Assembly: GCF_900156455.1 (NCBI RefSeq)
Contig: NZ_FTNQ01000002.1
Coordinates: 558,001-622,000 of the forward strand
DNA length: 64,000 bases
Source of the DNA: Microbacterium sp. RURRCA19A
GTDB lineage: Bacteria > Actinomycetota > Actinomycetes > Actinomycetales > Microbacteriaceae
Direction of reading: 5' to 3'
Shown here: positions 23,883 to 32,367 of the stretch, one piece after another
Position numbering within the stretch: the first letter of the stretch is position 1
How the letters are laid out: every line of letters starts with the position of its first letter
Position numbers and translations under genes: made by a program
Notes under the pieces: model-generated
What the model saw: the letters and a program-made list of their open reading frames with translations, nothing else
Told to the model about the DNA's origin: nothing
Databases searched by the model: none

Positions 23883-25151
23883 ATGCGGGGTTGGCGCCGA
23901 TCAGTGGCCGTCGTGGTCGCGGGAGCCAGCATCATCGCCGTCACCCTGACAGGGTGCACGCCCGACACGTCGGTGCCCGTCGACGTTCCCGAGCAGGCGC
24001 AGGGGGCGCTCCCCGACGACACCGTCACGCAGCTCCGGGATGCCGTGACCTCGGCGATGGCGATCACCGGCTCGACCGGCGCGATCGTGGGGGTCTGGGC
24101 GCCGTGGAGCGGTTCGTGGGTCTCGGGTCTCGGTACTCAGGGCCCGGGCGGAGCCGAGGTCACCGCCGACATGGGCTTCCGCGCGGCCGACGTGACGCGC
24201 GCGATGACGTGCGACATCGTCTACGAGCTCGCCGCCGACGGCACGCTCTCGCTCGACGACCCCGTGACGAAGTGGGTGAGCGGCCTCCCCGGGTTCGACG
24301 ACATCACCCTCGGCCAGCTGTGCAACGGAACCTCGGGTCTCGGCGGCTACCAGTCGTACCTCTCGAACCAGGTGCTGAGCAATCCCGACCGAGCCTGGAA
24401 CGCCCGTGAGCTCATGGCGTACGGCATCGCCAGCCCCCGTCAGAACGCTCCGGGCGCGGCGTACGCCAACGCCGACACGAACTACCTCCTCGCGGGCATG
24501 GCCGTCGAACGCGCCACGGGCGAGTCGCTCTCCCAGTTGATCGCCGAGCGCGTCGCGCGCCCGCTCGGACTCGACGCGACCTCGCTGCCGGGGGCCGCAG
24601 CCGCGGCGCCCTCCGACGATCCGCTCAACGGCTACTGGTCGCGGCCGGGGGCCGACGGTGCGTGGAACTGCACCGACCCCGGCGACTACACCGTCACCTC
24701 GGCGAGCTTCGGTGTGGGCGACTCGGGGATCGTGACCGACATCACCGACCTCGGCCGCTACGCGCAGGCCCTCGCCACCGGTGCGCTGCTGCCGCAGGAC
24801 AACAACCGCTTCGCCTCCCCGTTGCCCGTGAGCGGCGACGCCCCGACCTGGTTCACCGCCACCGGCGCCGCGTACCAGGCCGGTTCGCTCATCGGGCAGT
24901 TCGGCTCCGTCCCCGGCTACATCGTGGGCGCGTTCGCCGACCCCTCGACGGGCATGTCGGTCGCCGTGGTGCTGAACAACTCGGGAGCGAACGAGAACGC
25001 CGGTGCGTGGCTCGCGTGGGAGCTCGCGGCGATCGCGTCGAAGGCCCCCGCCGCCGAAGGCCGCACGGTGCCCGAGGCGGGCCTGCCGTGGACGGCCCAG
25101 CAGATGCGCGACAACCTCGGCACCATCGCCATCTGCCCTCCCGCGCAGTGA
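23883..25151 (+). CDS. Beta-lactamase-fold lipoprotein with altered active site
   Basis: Protein of about 422 residues with signal peptide and lipobox LTGC (Cys about 25). The class C/D-Ala-D-Ala carboxypeptidase fold is clear: GTLSLDDPVTKWV, ITLGQLCNGTSGLGGY and YANADTNYLLAGMAVERATG. The catalytic SxxK position reads D103-V-T-R106 (FRAADVTRAMTC), so both the nucleophile and its lysine are replaced, while the YxN motif (Y194) is kept. It is therefore probably not a hydrolase by the standard mechanism and may be a binding or scaffold protein. GTG 23877 is an alternative start. Confidence 0.78.
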   Translation: MRGWRRSVAVVVAGASIIAVTLTGCTPDTSVPVDVPEQAQGALPDDTVTQLRDAVTSAMAITGSTGAIVGVWAPWSGSWVSGLGTQGPGGAEVTADMGFRAADVTRAMTCDIVYELAADGTLSLDDPVTKWVSGLPGFDDITLGQLCNGTSGLGGYQSYLSNQVLSNPDRAWNARELMAYGIASPRQNAPGAAYANADTNYLLAGMAVERATGESLSQLIAERVARPLGLDATSLPGAAAAAPSDDPLNGYWSRPGADGAWNCTDPGDYTVTSASFGVGDSGIVTDITDLGRYAQALATGALLPQDNNRFASPLPVSGDAPTWFTATGAAYQAGSLIGQFGSVPGYIVGAFADPSTGMSVAVVLNNSGANENAGAWLAWELAAIASKAPAAEGRTVPEAGLPWTAQQMRDNLGTIAICPPAQ

Positions 25152-25170
25152 TCCGCCGCGTGGTCGCGCG

Positions 25171-26040
25171 ATGACCGCGCGCACGGGTCGCGGATCCGCG
25201 GCGGCGCTGGTCCTCGTCGGTCTCGCCTGCCAGGAGGTCGGGGCCTCGTTCGCGGTCATGCTGTTCCCGGACACCGGGCCGCTCGGCATCGTCATGCTTC
25301 GTCTGGTCTTCTCGGCCCTGCTGCTGCTCGCGATCGCGCGGCCCCGGCTGCGCGGGCACACGGCGGGCGCGTGGCGTTCGGTCGTGTGGTTCGGTGTGGT
25401 GCTGGCATCCATGAACGGGCTGTTCTACCTCGCCCTGCAGCGACTTCCGCTCGGCGTCACCGTCACGATCGAGGTGCTGGGGCCCCTCACGCTCTCGATC
25501 CTCACCGCGACGGGCCTCGCTCGGTGGCTGTGGGCCGGTCTCGCGCTCGCGGGCGTCGTCGCACTCGGCGCGGGCGGGTGGGACCGTCTCGACGCGCTCG
25601 GCGTCGTGTTCGCCCTGGCCGCAGCCGTGAGTTGGGCGCTGTACATCCTCGCCTCGGCGCGGGTCGGGCGGGAGTTCCCGCGGCTGGACGGTCTCGCGCT
25701 GGCCATGACGGTCGGCGCCGTGATCGCCCTGCCCTTCGGGATCGCGCAGGCCGGCGCCGTGCTGCTCCAGCCGGGCATCCTGGCACTGGGGGCGGCGGTC
25801 GCCCTGCTGTCGTCGACCGTTCCCTACGCGCTCGAGCTCATCGCGTTGCGGCGCCTCCCGGCATCCGCCTTCGCGATCATGATGAGTCTCGGCCCCGCGA
25901 CGGCGTCGCTCGCGGGCTTCCTCCTGCTCGGTCAGCACCTGTCGTGGCTCGAGATCGCGGGTATCGCCCTCGTCATCGCGGCGAGCATCGGCGCCGTGAC
26001 CGCGGCATCCCGGCGCCCTGCCGTCGAACCCGTCGGCTGA
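25171..26040 (+). CDS. EamA/RhaT-family transporter (DMT superfamily exporter)
   Basis: Membrane protein of 289 residues with ten hydrophobic segments in two homologous halves. The end of each half carries the EamA pattern, LPLGVTVTIEVLGPLTLSI in the first and LPASAFAIMMSLGPATASLAGFLLLGQHLSWLEIAGIALVIAAS in the second. RhtA-like members export homoserine and threonine, and this sequence resembles that branch. The ATG is at 25171, 19 bp after the lipoprotein gene. A hairpin follows its stop. Confidence 0.85.
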   Translation: MTARTGRGSAAALVLVGLACQEVGASFAVMLFPDTGPLGIVMLRLVFSALLLLAIARPRLRGHTAGAWRSVVWFGVVLASMNGLFYLALQRLPLGVTVTIEVLGPLTLSILTATGLARWLWAGLALAGVVALGAGGWDRLDALGVVFALAAAVSWALYILASARVGREFPRLDGLALAMTVGAVIALPFGIAQAGAVLLQPGILALGAAVALLSSTVPYALELIALRRLPASAFAIMMSLGPATASLAGFLLLGQHLSWLEIAGIALVIAASIGAVTAASRRPAVEPVG

Positions 26041-26044
26041 GGAA

Positions 26045-26083
26045 CGGATGCCAGGTCGCGGCGCCCCGCGCCAGCGGCATCCG
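26045..26083 (+). terminator. Hairpin after the EamA gene, built on the GGATGCC word
   Basis: CGGATGCC (26045-26052) pairs with GGCATCCG (26076-26083) around a GC-rich interior that can pair further. It lies 4 bp after the stop and before the corA ribosome site. There is no T tract, so termination is probable but not certain. Confidence 0.5.
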
Positions 26084-26113
26084 CCGTCCATCTTCGGGAG
26101 GTAGAACGGACGC

Positions 26114-27112
26114 ATGCCCATCATCGACAGCGCCGTGTACGTCGACGGCCACCGCATCGAGAACCCGTCGAGCCTGGACCAGACGTTCGAGTACATGGAG
26201 GCCCACGGCGGCATGGCCTGGATCGGTCTGCTGCGCCCGTCTCCCGAGGAGCTCGAGCGCGTCGCGGCCGAATTCTCGCTGCACCCGCTGGCGGTCGAGG
26301 ACGCCCTCGCCGGGCACCAGCGGTCCAAGCTCGAACGCTACGGCGACAATCTCTTCGCCGTCCTGCGACCGGCGCGCTACGACGATGCGACCGAGACGGT
26401 GGACTTCGGTGAGCTGCACGTCTTCGTCGGCTCCGACTACGTCGTCACGGTGCGGCAGGCGGAGGTGCCCGACCTCTCGCGGGTGCGCCGGCGTCTCGAG
26501 GGGCAGCCGGAGCTGCTCGCGCGGGGTCCGGAGGCGGTGCTGTACGCCATCCTCGACGAGGTCGTCGACCAGTACGACCCCGTCGCGGCGGGGCTGCAGA
26601 ACGACGTCGACGAGATCGAGGACCAGCTCTTCGGCGCCGGCGACGCCGAGCTGACGCAGCGCATCTACGAGCTCGCACGCGAGGTGATCCACTTCCAGCG
26701 GGCGACCGAGCCGTTGCGCGACATGCTGCAGGCGCTGCTGCGCGGGGCCGACAAGTACGGGGTCGAGATCGAGCTGCAGCGGTCGCTCCGCGATGTCCTC
26801 GACCACGTCCTGCGCCAGTGCGACAAGCTGGCATCCCTCCGAGCGATCCTCGACAACGCCCTCACCGTCAACGCCACTCTCGTCACGCAGCGGCAGACCG
26901 AGACGTCGCTCGAGCAGAACGAACAGGTCAAGAAGATCTCGGGCTGGGCGGCGATCCTCTTCGGCCCGTCGCTGGTGGGCGCGATCTACGGCATGAACTT
27001 CAAGAACATGCCCGAACTCGACTGGACTCTGGGCTACCCGATGGCCCTGGCATTGATGGCGGCGACGTCCTTCGGGCTGTGGCTGACCTTCAAACGCAAG
27101 CACTGGCTCTGA
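26114..27112 (+). CDS. corA: CorA-family magnesium/cobalt channel
   Basis: Divalent cation channel of 332 residues. There is a long cytoplasmic domain (1-265), rich in charged helices, then two membrane helices with the selectivity motif GMN at about 293-295 (AIYGMNFKNMPELDW), and a basic C-terminus (FKRKHWL). The pentameric CorA fold is expected. The ATG at 26114 follows GGGAGGTAGAAC. No Mg-sensing leader is obvious in the short upstream region. Confidence 0.92.
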   Translation: MPIIDSAVYVDGHRIENPSSLDQTFEYMEAHGGMAWIGLLRPSPEELERVAAEFSLHPLAVEDALAGHQRSKLERYGDNLFAVLRPARYDDATETVDFGELHVFVGSDYVVTVRQAEVPDLSRVRRRLEGQPELLARGPEAVLYAILDEVVDQYDPVAAGLQNDVDEIEDQLFGAGDAELTQRIYELAREVIHFQRATEPLRDMLQALLRGADKYGVEIELQRSLRDVLDHVLRQCDKLASLRAILDNALTVNATLVTQRQTETSLEQNEQVKKISGWAAILFGPSLVGAIYGMNFKNMPELDWTLGYPMALALMAATSFGLWLTFKRKHWL

Positions 27113-27165
27113 GAACGCACGGCGCGCTTCGCCTCGGAGCGGGCCGGGGTGCCGATGATGGACGG

Positions 27166-28662
27166 GTGACTGACACCACTCCTTCGGGCTCGGGCGGCGC
27201 TGCCGAGCCGATCACCACCTCGACCGTGCACCTCGAGGACGAGGGATACCACAAGCGATTGAGTTCGCGTCAGGTGCAGATGATCGCGATCGGCGGCGCG
27301 ATCGGCACCGGTCTGTTCCTCGGCGCCGGTGGCCGCCTCGCACAGGCGGGTCCGGCGATCGTGCTGTCCTACGCCGTCTGCGGGCTCTTCGCGTTCTTCA
27401 TCCTCCGCGCGCTCGGCGAGCTGGTGCTGCACCGCCCCACCTCGGGCTCGTTCGTCTCGTACGCGCGCGAGTTCTTCGGCGAGAAGGCCGCGTTCGTGTC
27501 CGGCTGGTTCTACTGGATCAACTGGGCCACGACGACGATGGTCGACATCACCGCGGCCGCGCTGTACATGAACTTCTTCGGCAAGTACGTTCCGTGGATC
27601 GGCGCCGTGCCGCAGTGGGTGTGGGCGCTCGCCGCCCTGGTCACCGTGCTCGCCGTCAACCTCGTGTCGGTGAAGGTCTTCGGCGAGCTGGAGTTCTGGT
27701 TCGCCCTCATCAAGGTCACGGCCCTGGTGGCGTTCCTGCTGGTGGGCATCTACTTCGTCGTCTTCGGCACGCCCACCGGAGCCCCCGTCGGGTTCTCGCT
27801 CATCGCCGACAACGGCGGCTTCTTCCCCAACGGCATCCTGCCCGCGATCATCCTCATGCAGGGCGTCGTGTTCGCGTACGCCTCGATCGAACTGATCGGC
27901 ACGGCCGCCGGCGAGACGAAGAACCCCGAGAAGGTCATGCCGCGCGCGATCAACTCGGTCATCATCCGCGTCGCGGTGTTCTACGTCGGCTCGGTGCTGC
28001 TGCTCTCGCTGCTGCTGCCGTTCACGGCCTACTCGAAGGACGAGAGCCCGTTCGTCACATTCTTCGCGTCGATCGGCGTGCCGGGCGTCGACGTCATCAT
28101 GAACCTCGTCGTGCTGACCGCCGCGCTGTCGTCGCTGAACGCGGGGCTCTACTCCACGGGGCGCATCCTGCGGTCGATGGCGGTCGCCGGCTCGGCGCCC
28201 AAGTTCGCGGCCCGCATGAACAAGGCGGGTGTGCCGTACGGCGGCATCGCGATCACCGCGTTCGTGGCCCTCTTCGGCGTCGTCATCAATTTCGTGGCTC
28301 CCAGCGACGCGTTCGAGACCGTCCTGAACGTCGCCGCCGTCGGCATCCTGGTCACGTGGGCGACCATCATGCTCTGCCAGATGAAGTTCCAGCGCCTCAC
28401 CGACCGCGGCGAGCTGGAGCGCCCGAAATTCCGGCTGTTCTGGGCTCCGTACACGGGGTATCTGACGCTGGCGTTCCTGGCGATCGTGCTCGTGCTGGTG
28501 TTCGTGGACTCGCCCGCGACCGCGCTCGTCGCGCTGGTGGCATCCATCTGCATCGTGATCGGGTGGTTCGCGTGCCGCAAGCGCATCGCGGAGCTCGCCG
28601 AGGAGCGCGAGGGCTACACGGGTTCGGTGCCGGTGGTCCCCTCCCCGTTCTCGAAGGAGTAG
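27166..28662 (+). CDS. Amino acid permease (APC superfamily, AnsP/AAT-like)
   Basis: Transporter of 498 residues with 12 predicted membrane segments. The family start signature LSSRQVQMIAIGGAIGTGLFLGAG, the GSFVSYAREFFGEKAAFVSGWFYW stretch and ASIELIGTAAGETKNPEKVMPRAIN are typical of AAT permeases such as L-asparagine permease. The long upstream open frame overlaps corA and was rejected; GTG 27166 begins the protein. It is convergent with pobA, sharing a bidirectional terminator. Confidence 0.88.
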   Translation: MTDTTPSGSGGAAEPITTSTVHLEDEGYHKRLSSRQVQMIAIGGAIGTGLFLGAGGRLAQAGPAIVLSYAVCGLFAFFILRALGELVLHRPTSGSFVSYAREFFGEKAAFVSGWFYWINWATTTMVDITAAALYMNFFGKYVPWIGAVPQWVWALAALVTVLAVNLVSVKVFGELEFWFALIKVTALVAFLLVGIYFVVFGTPTGAPVGFSLIADNGGFFPNGILPAIILMQGVVFAYASIELIGTAAGETKNPEKVMPRAINSVIIRVAVFYVGSVLLLSLLLPFTAYSKDESPFVTFFASIGVPGVDVIMNLVVLTAALSSLNAGLYSTGRILRSMAVAGSAPKFAARMNKAGVPYGGIAITAFVALFGVVINFVAPSDAFETVLNVAAVGILVTWATIMLCQMKFQRLTDRGELERPKFRLFWAPYTGYLTLAFLAIVLVLVFVDSPATALVALVASICIVIGWFACRKRIAELAEEREGYTGSVPVVPSPFSKE

Positions 28663-28689
28663 GCCGCAGTCGCGCTCAGGACTGCGGCC
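28662..28689. terminator. Bidirectional terminator between amino acid permease and pobA
   Basis: Perfect 9-bp stem, GGCCGCAGT (28662-28670) with ACTGCGGCC (28681-28689), and a 10-nt loop. It starts on the last base of the permease stop and overlaps the 3' end of pobA, serving the two converging transcripts. Confidence 0.7.
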
Positions 28690-29854
28690 AGCCGGTGTAC
28701 GCCTCGGCCAGGTACGCGCGGCCGTGGTCCGACTCCACCACCGAGCGCAGCTCGCCGAGCTGGCGGCGGCGGTCGAAGTCGGTGGCATCCGGGGCGACGT
28801 GCAGCAGGCTCGTCATCCACCACGAGAAGTGCTGCGCCTTCCAGATGCGGTGCAGCGCCCGCTCGGGGTACGTCTCGAGCGGGCGCGCGTCGCCGTCGAG
28901 GAGCAGCGCGCCCAGCGCGTCGGCCAGCAGCCGTACGTCGGCGATCGCGAGATTCATGCCCTTCGCGCCGGTGGGCGGCACGGTGTGGGCGGCGTCGCCG
29001 ACGAGCGCGACCCGGCCGCGGAGCAGTTCGTGCGCGACGAAGCTCCGGAACCGCAGCACGTCGCGTTGGAAGATCGGCCCTTCCTTCAGCGTCGTTCCCG
29101 GCACGCGCTTCTGCAGCTCGTCCCACAGCTGCGCCTCCGAGTACGCCGCGGTGTCGGTCTCGGGGTCGCACTGGAAGTACATCCGCTGCACGCTCGCCGA
29201 CCGCTGGCTGATGAGCGCGAAGCCGTCGGGGGAGTTGCTGTAGATCAGCTCGTCCGAGCTCGGCGGCGCCTCGCACAGGATGCCGAACCACGCGAACGGG
29301 TACTCGCGGAAGTAGCCGCCGGTGCTCGAGCCCGTCACCGCGGCGCGGGCGACGCTGCGCGACCCGTCGGATCCGACGACGAACTCCGCCTCGATCTCGA
29401 ACGGCTGCCCGTCGGCGTCCCGCGCGATGACGCGCGGGCGGTCGGTCTCGGCATCCTGGACGCTCTCCGCGGTGACGCCGAACCGCAGGTCCTGCCCGGC
29501 GGCGAGGCGCGCGGCGATGAGGTCTTTCAGCACCTCGTGCTGCGGGTACAGCCATACCGCGCGGCCGACGAGCGACGGGAAGTCGATGCGGTGCCCCTCG
29601 CCGGCGAAACGCAACTCGATGCCGTCGTGGCGGTTCCCCACGGTGCGCACGCGCGACGCGTCGCCGAGGGTGTCGAGAAGCTCGACCGTGCCCTGCTCCA
29701 GGATGCCGGCGCGGATCGTGCTCTCGATCTCGTCGCGCGAGCGCTGGTCGATGACGACCGAGGGGATGCCGACGGCATCCAGGAGGTGCGAGAGGAGGAG
29801 CCCGGCGGGGCCGGCGCCGACGATCGCGACACGGGTGCGGACGGTGGGGGTCAT
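28676..29854 (-). CDS. pobA: 4-hydroxybenzoate 3-monooxygenase
   Basis: Flavoprotein hydroxylase of 392 residues, the usual PobA length. It converts 4-hydroxybenzoate to protocatechuate with NAD(P)H and O2 in the cytoplasm. Motifs are GAGPAGLLLSHLL for the FAD ADP part, GSDGSRS as the DG motif, and GDAAHTVPPTGAKGMNLAIADV. ESTIRAGILEQGTVELLD near residue 45 is characteristic of PobA. The ATG at 29854 is the family start. It lies downstream of an IclR-type regulator gene and near the pca operon, which degrades its product. Confidence 0.93.
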   Translation of the reverse strand: MTPTVRTRVAIVGAGPAGLLLSHLLDAVGIPSVVIDQRSRDEIESTIRAGILEQGTVELLDTLGDASRVRTVGNRHDGIELRFAGEGHRIDFPSLVGRAVWLYPQHEVLKDLIAARLAAGQDLRFGVTAESVQDAETDRPRVIARDADGQPFEIEAEFVVGSDGSRSVARAAVTGSSTGGYFREYPFAWFGILCEAPPSSDELIYSNSPDGFALISQRSASVQRMYFQCDPETDTAAYSEAQLWDELQKRVPGTTLKEGPIFQRDVLRFRSFVAHELLRGRVALVGDAAHTVPPTGAKGMNLAIADVRLLADALGALLLDGDARPLETYPERALHRIWKAQHFSWWMTSLLHVAPDATDFDRRRQLGELRSVVESDHGRAYLAEAYTGWPQS

Positions 29855-29927
29855 GGCGTCTCCTTCGACGGTGCTGTCGTCATGCTGCCCGCCGACGCGA
29901 CCCTCCACCGCCCCTCTCTCATTGAAC

Positions 29928-30123
29928 GGGATGCCATGCGGCATCCGCCCCGATGACTTCGGGGAACCGTTCGTCGGGGAGGCCCCCGCGCGTACATAAG
30001 GCCAAAGTCAGCGAGAGCGGGGCGGGGCGGGGTGGGGCCTGGGCGCGCGGCGCGGGAGATGTTGACTTGGCAGAAACGTACGCCGGGACGCGACGCCCGC
30101 GTACGTTTCCCCGAAGTCAACGA
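29928..30123. repeat. Intergenic palindromic repeat cluster between pobA and the IclR gene
   Basis: Three imperfect palindromes lie in tandem. First, GGATGCC (29929-29935) with GGCATCC (29940-29946). Second, a left arm at 29952-29974 (TGACTTCGGGGAA core) facing a right arm at 29990-30013 (GCGTAC...AAGTCAGC). Third, the best preserved, GTTGACTT-N4-GAAACGTACGC (30061-30083) facing GCGTACGTTTC-N4-AAGTCAAC (30099-30121). The second and third share the same arm sequence in the same orientation and repeat at about 108 bp. This looks like a REP-type or miniature intergenic element rather than an ordinary operator. Confidence 0.65.
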
Positions 30124-30150
30124 AACGTCGGGGCGAGGGGAGGAGGGGGC

Positions 30151-30903
30151 TCAGCGGCGGTAGCCGAGGGCGCGCTCGGTGTCGCGGGCGGCGCGGTGCA
30201 GCTCGCCGAGGGCGAACTGCGTCTCGGCGTCGCGCGGCAGCACCACTGAGAGCGCCGCGATCACGGCGCCCGTCTCATCGCGCACCGGCACCGCGACACC
30301 CGTGGACACCTCGTCGACGTAGCCGGGCGCGATGACGCGGCCGAGGCTGCGGATCTCCGCGAGCGTGCGCCGCAGCGCGGCCGGGTCGACGATCGTCGCG
30401 GGAGTGACGGCCGCGAGCGGGCCGGCGAGGACTCGCTCCTGCAAATCGTGCGGCGCGAACGCCAGCAGCACCAGGCCCGACGACGAGGCGTGCAGGGGTA
30501 GGCGCCCCGCGACGCGGGTGACGTTCGCCCCCGAGCCGGGTGCGCTCAGGCGCTCGAGGAACAGGGCCTCGTCCTGCTCGAGGATCGCCAGCTGCGTGTG
30601 CTCGCGCACGCGCACCTGCACGCGCTCCATGAACGGCAGGGCGGCCTGGCGCAACCGCAGCGCGTGCGAGGAGCGGGTCGCCAGCTCCCACAGGCGCATG
30701 CCCACCCGAACGCGTCGCTCCTCGTCGCGTTCGAGGAGGCCGGCATCCACCAGTTCGTTCACGATGCGGTGCGCGGACGAGCTCGGCAGGTCGGCGCGGC
30801 GGCCGATCTCCGCGGTCGTCTGCGCGGTGCGCGTGGGCGTGAACGTCTCGAGGATGCGTACCAGGCGGTCGGTCACCGAGTCGCCCGAGGGGGAGTTGGC
30901 CAT
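30151..30903 (-). CDS. IclR-family regulator of the pca/pob genes
   Basis: Regulator of 250 residues. The N-terminal winged helix is LVRILETFTPTRTAQTTAEIGRRADLPSSSAHRIVNELVDAGLLER, and the C-terminal IclR effector domain includes LERLSAPGSGANVTRVAGRLPLHASSSGLVLLAF and DEVSTGVAVPVRDETGAVIAALSV. PcaR/PobR-type IclR proteins respond to protocatechuate or 4-hydroxybenzoate. It is divergent from pcaH with a 91-bp gap and lies upstream of pobA on the same strand, so it can control both sides. Upstream frame extension to 31005 was rejected because homology starts at 30903. Confidence 0.87.
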   Translation of the reverse strand: MANSPSGDSVTDRLVRILETFTPTRTAQTTAEIGRRADLPSSSAHRIVNELVDAGLLERDEERRVRVGMRLWELATRSSHALRLRQAALPFMERVQVRVREHTQLAILEQDEALFLERLSAPGSGANVTRVAGRLPLHASSSGLVLLAFAPHDLQERVLAGPLAAVTPATIVDPAALRRTLAEIRSLGRVIAPGYVDEVSTGVAVPVRDETGAVIAALSVVLPRDAETQFALGELHRAARDTERALGYRR

Positions 30904-30994
30904 GGACTGAGGATGCCACGACTCCCATTCAGCGGGAACGCACTGGCGCACGAATCGGGGCATGCCGGAACATGGACCGGTCGAAGGAGACCCG

Positions 30995-31807
30995 ATGTCC
31001 CGCACCCCCGCCGCCGCCCCTGAATCGCTCCTCGCCGCCCCGGATCAGGCGACGCAGGCCGAGATCACCCGCGAGATCCAGGCCGCGCACGCCGCCCTCG
31101 ACGCCCGCGAGGCCGCGGGCGAGACGGTGCCCGCGACCGCCTACGACTTCCCCGCGTACCGGTCGAGCGTGCTCCGCCATCCCACGAAGAACCCGAAGCT
31201 CGTCGACCCCGAGACCATCGAGCTGTTCTCGCCGGCGTTCGGCCAGCGCGACGTCGCCGCGATCGAGTCCGACCTCACGCTGCAGCACGCCGGAGAGCCG
31301 CTCGGCGAGCGCATGACGGTGCGGGGCCGCCTGCTCGACTCGTGGGGGCGGCCGCTCGCGAACCAGCTCATCGAGATCTGGCAGGCCAACTCCGCCGGGC
31401 GCTACATCCACCAGCGCGACCAGCACCCCGCCCCGCTCGACCCCAACTTCACCGGTGCCGGTCGCGCGGTCACGAACGACGCGGGCGAGTACGCGTTCAC
31501 GACGATCAAGCCGGGTCCGTACCCGTGGAAGAACCACCGGAACGCCTGGCGTCCCGCCCACATCCATTTCTCGGTGTTCGGCACGTCGTTCACGCAGCGT
31601 CTCGTGACGCAGATGTACTTCCCCGGCGACCCGCTGTTCGCGCTCGATCCGATCTACAACAGCATCCACCGGCAGAAGGACCGGGACGCCCTCGTCGGCG
31701 TCTACGACCACGACCTCACCTCGCCCGAGTGGGCGACCGGCTACCGCTTCGACATCGTCGTCGACGGCCCCGACCAGACGTACTTCGAGCAGGAGGGCGA
31801 CGAGTGA
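30995..31807 (+). CDS. pcaH: Protocatechuate 3,4-dioxygenase beta subunit
   Basis: Subunit (270 aa) that carries the catalytic non-heme iron; it cleaves protocatechuate to 3-carboxy-cis,cis-muconate. The four iron ligands are visible: Y137 (GRYIHQRDQH), Y176 (KPGPYPW), H189 and H191 (WRPAHIHFSVFG). The ATG at 30995 follows GAAGGAGA; the open frame extends upstream to 30962. The stop overlaps the pcaG start, consistent with equimolar subunits. Confidence 0.95.
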   Translation: MSRTPAAAPESLLAAPDQATQAEITREIQAAHAALDAREAAGETVPATAYDFPAYRSSVLRHPTKNPKLVDPETIELFSPAFGQRDVAAIESDLTLQHAGEPLGERMTVRGRLLDSWGRPLANQLIEIWQANSAGRYIHQRDQHPAPLDPNFTGAGRAVTNDAGEYAFTTIKPGPYPWKNHRNAWRPAHIHFSVFGTSFTQRLVTQMYFPGDPLFALDPIYNSIHRQKDRDALVGVYDHDLTSPEWATGYRFDIVVDGPDQTYFEQEGDE

Positions 31808-32367
31808 TGAGCACCCCCGCCAAGACCCACCGCCCCACCCCCGGTCAGACGGTCGGGCCGTTCTTCGCGTACGGCCTGGAGTTCCCGAAGCAGCACGAGG
31901 TCGCCTTCCCGCACTCGCCCGGCGCGATCGTGCTCGGCGGCACGGTGTACGACGGGGCGGGCGCCCCGATCCCCGACGCGCTGGTGGAGATCTTCGGGGC
32001 GGATGCCGACGGCTCGGTGCCCCGCGCGCGCGGCGCGTTCCGCCGCGACGACCACACGTTCACCGGCTTCGGCCGCGCGTTCACGAACGACGAGGGGCAT
32101 TTCGAGTTCTGGACGCGCGAGCCCGGCGGCATCCGTGGCTCGGCGGCGTTCTACGCGGCGATCGTGTTCGCGCGCGGCCTGCCGAACAAGCTGCACACGC
32201 GTATCTACGTGCCCGGCGACGACGCGGCGCTCGCGGCCGACCCGCTGCTGTCCTCGCTCGACGCGGAGGAGCGCGCTAGCCTCGTGGCGACGCGAACGCC
32301 CGACGGACACCTCCATCACGACATCCGGTTGCAGGGCGAGAAGGAGACGGTCTTCCTTGCCTTCTGA
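31807..32367 (+). CDS. pcaG: Protocatechuate 3,4-dioxygenase alpha subunit
   Basis: Non-catalytic partner subunit (186 aa) of the intradiol dioxygenase. TPGQTVGPFFAYGL at the N-terminus and FTGFGRAFTNDEGHFEFWTREPG in the middle are typical alpha-subunit sequences; it lacks the full iron ligand set, as expected. It overlaps pcaH by one base (TGATG; GTG 31804 is an alternative start) and the pcaB start lies inside its last codons. Confidence 0.95.
   Translation: MSTPAKTHRPTPGQTVGPFFAYGLEFPKQHEVAFPHSPGAIVLGGTVYDGAGAPIPDALVEIFGADADGSVPRARGAFRRDDHTFTGFGRAFTNDEGHFEFWTREPGGIRGSAAFYAAIVFARGLPNKLHTRIYVPGDDAALAADPLLSSLDAEERASLVATRTPDGHLHHDIRLQGEKETVFLAF

Noticed and set aside
27034..28788. 584-codon minus-strand open frame opposite the amino-acid permease
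   Set aside because: His/Arg/Asp-rich shadow of a membrane protein gene; no start signal or domain.
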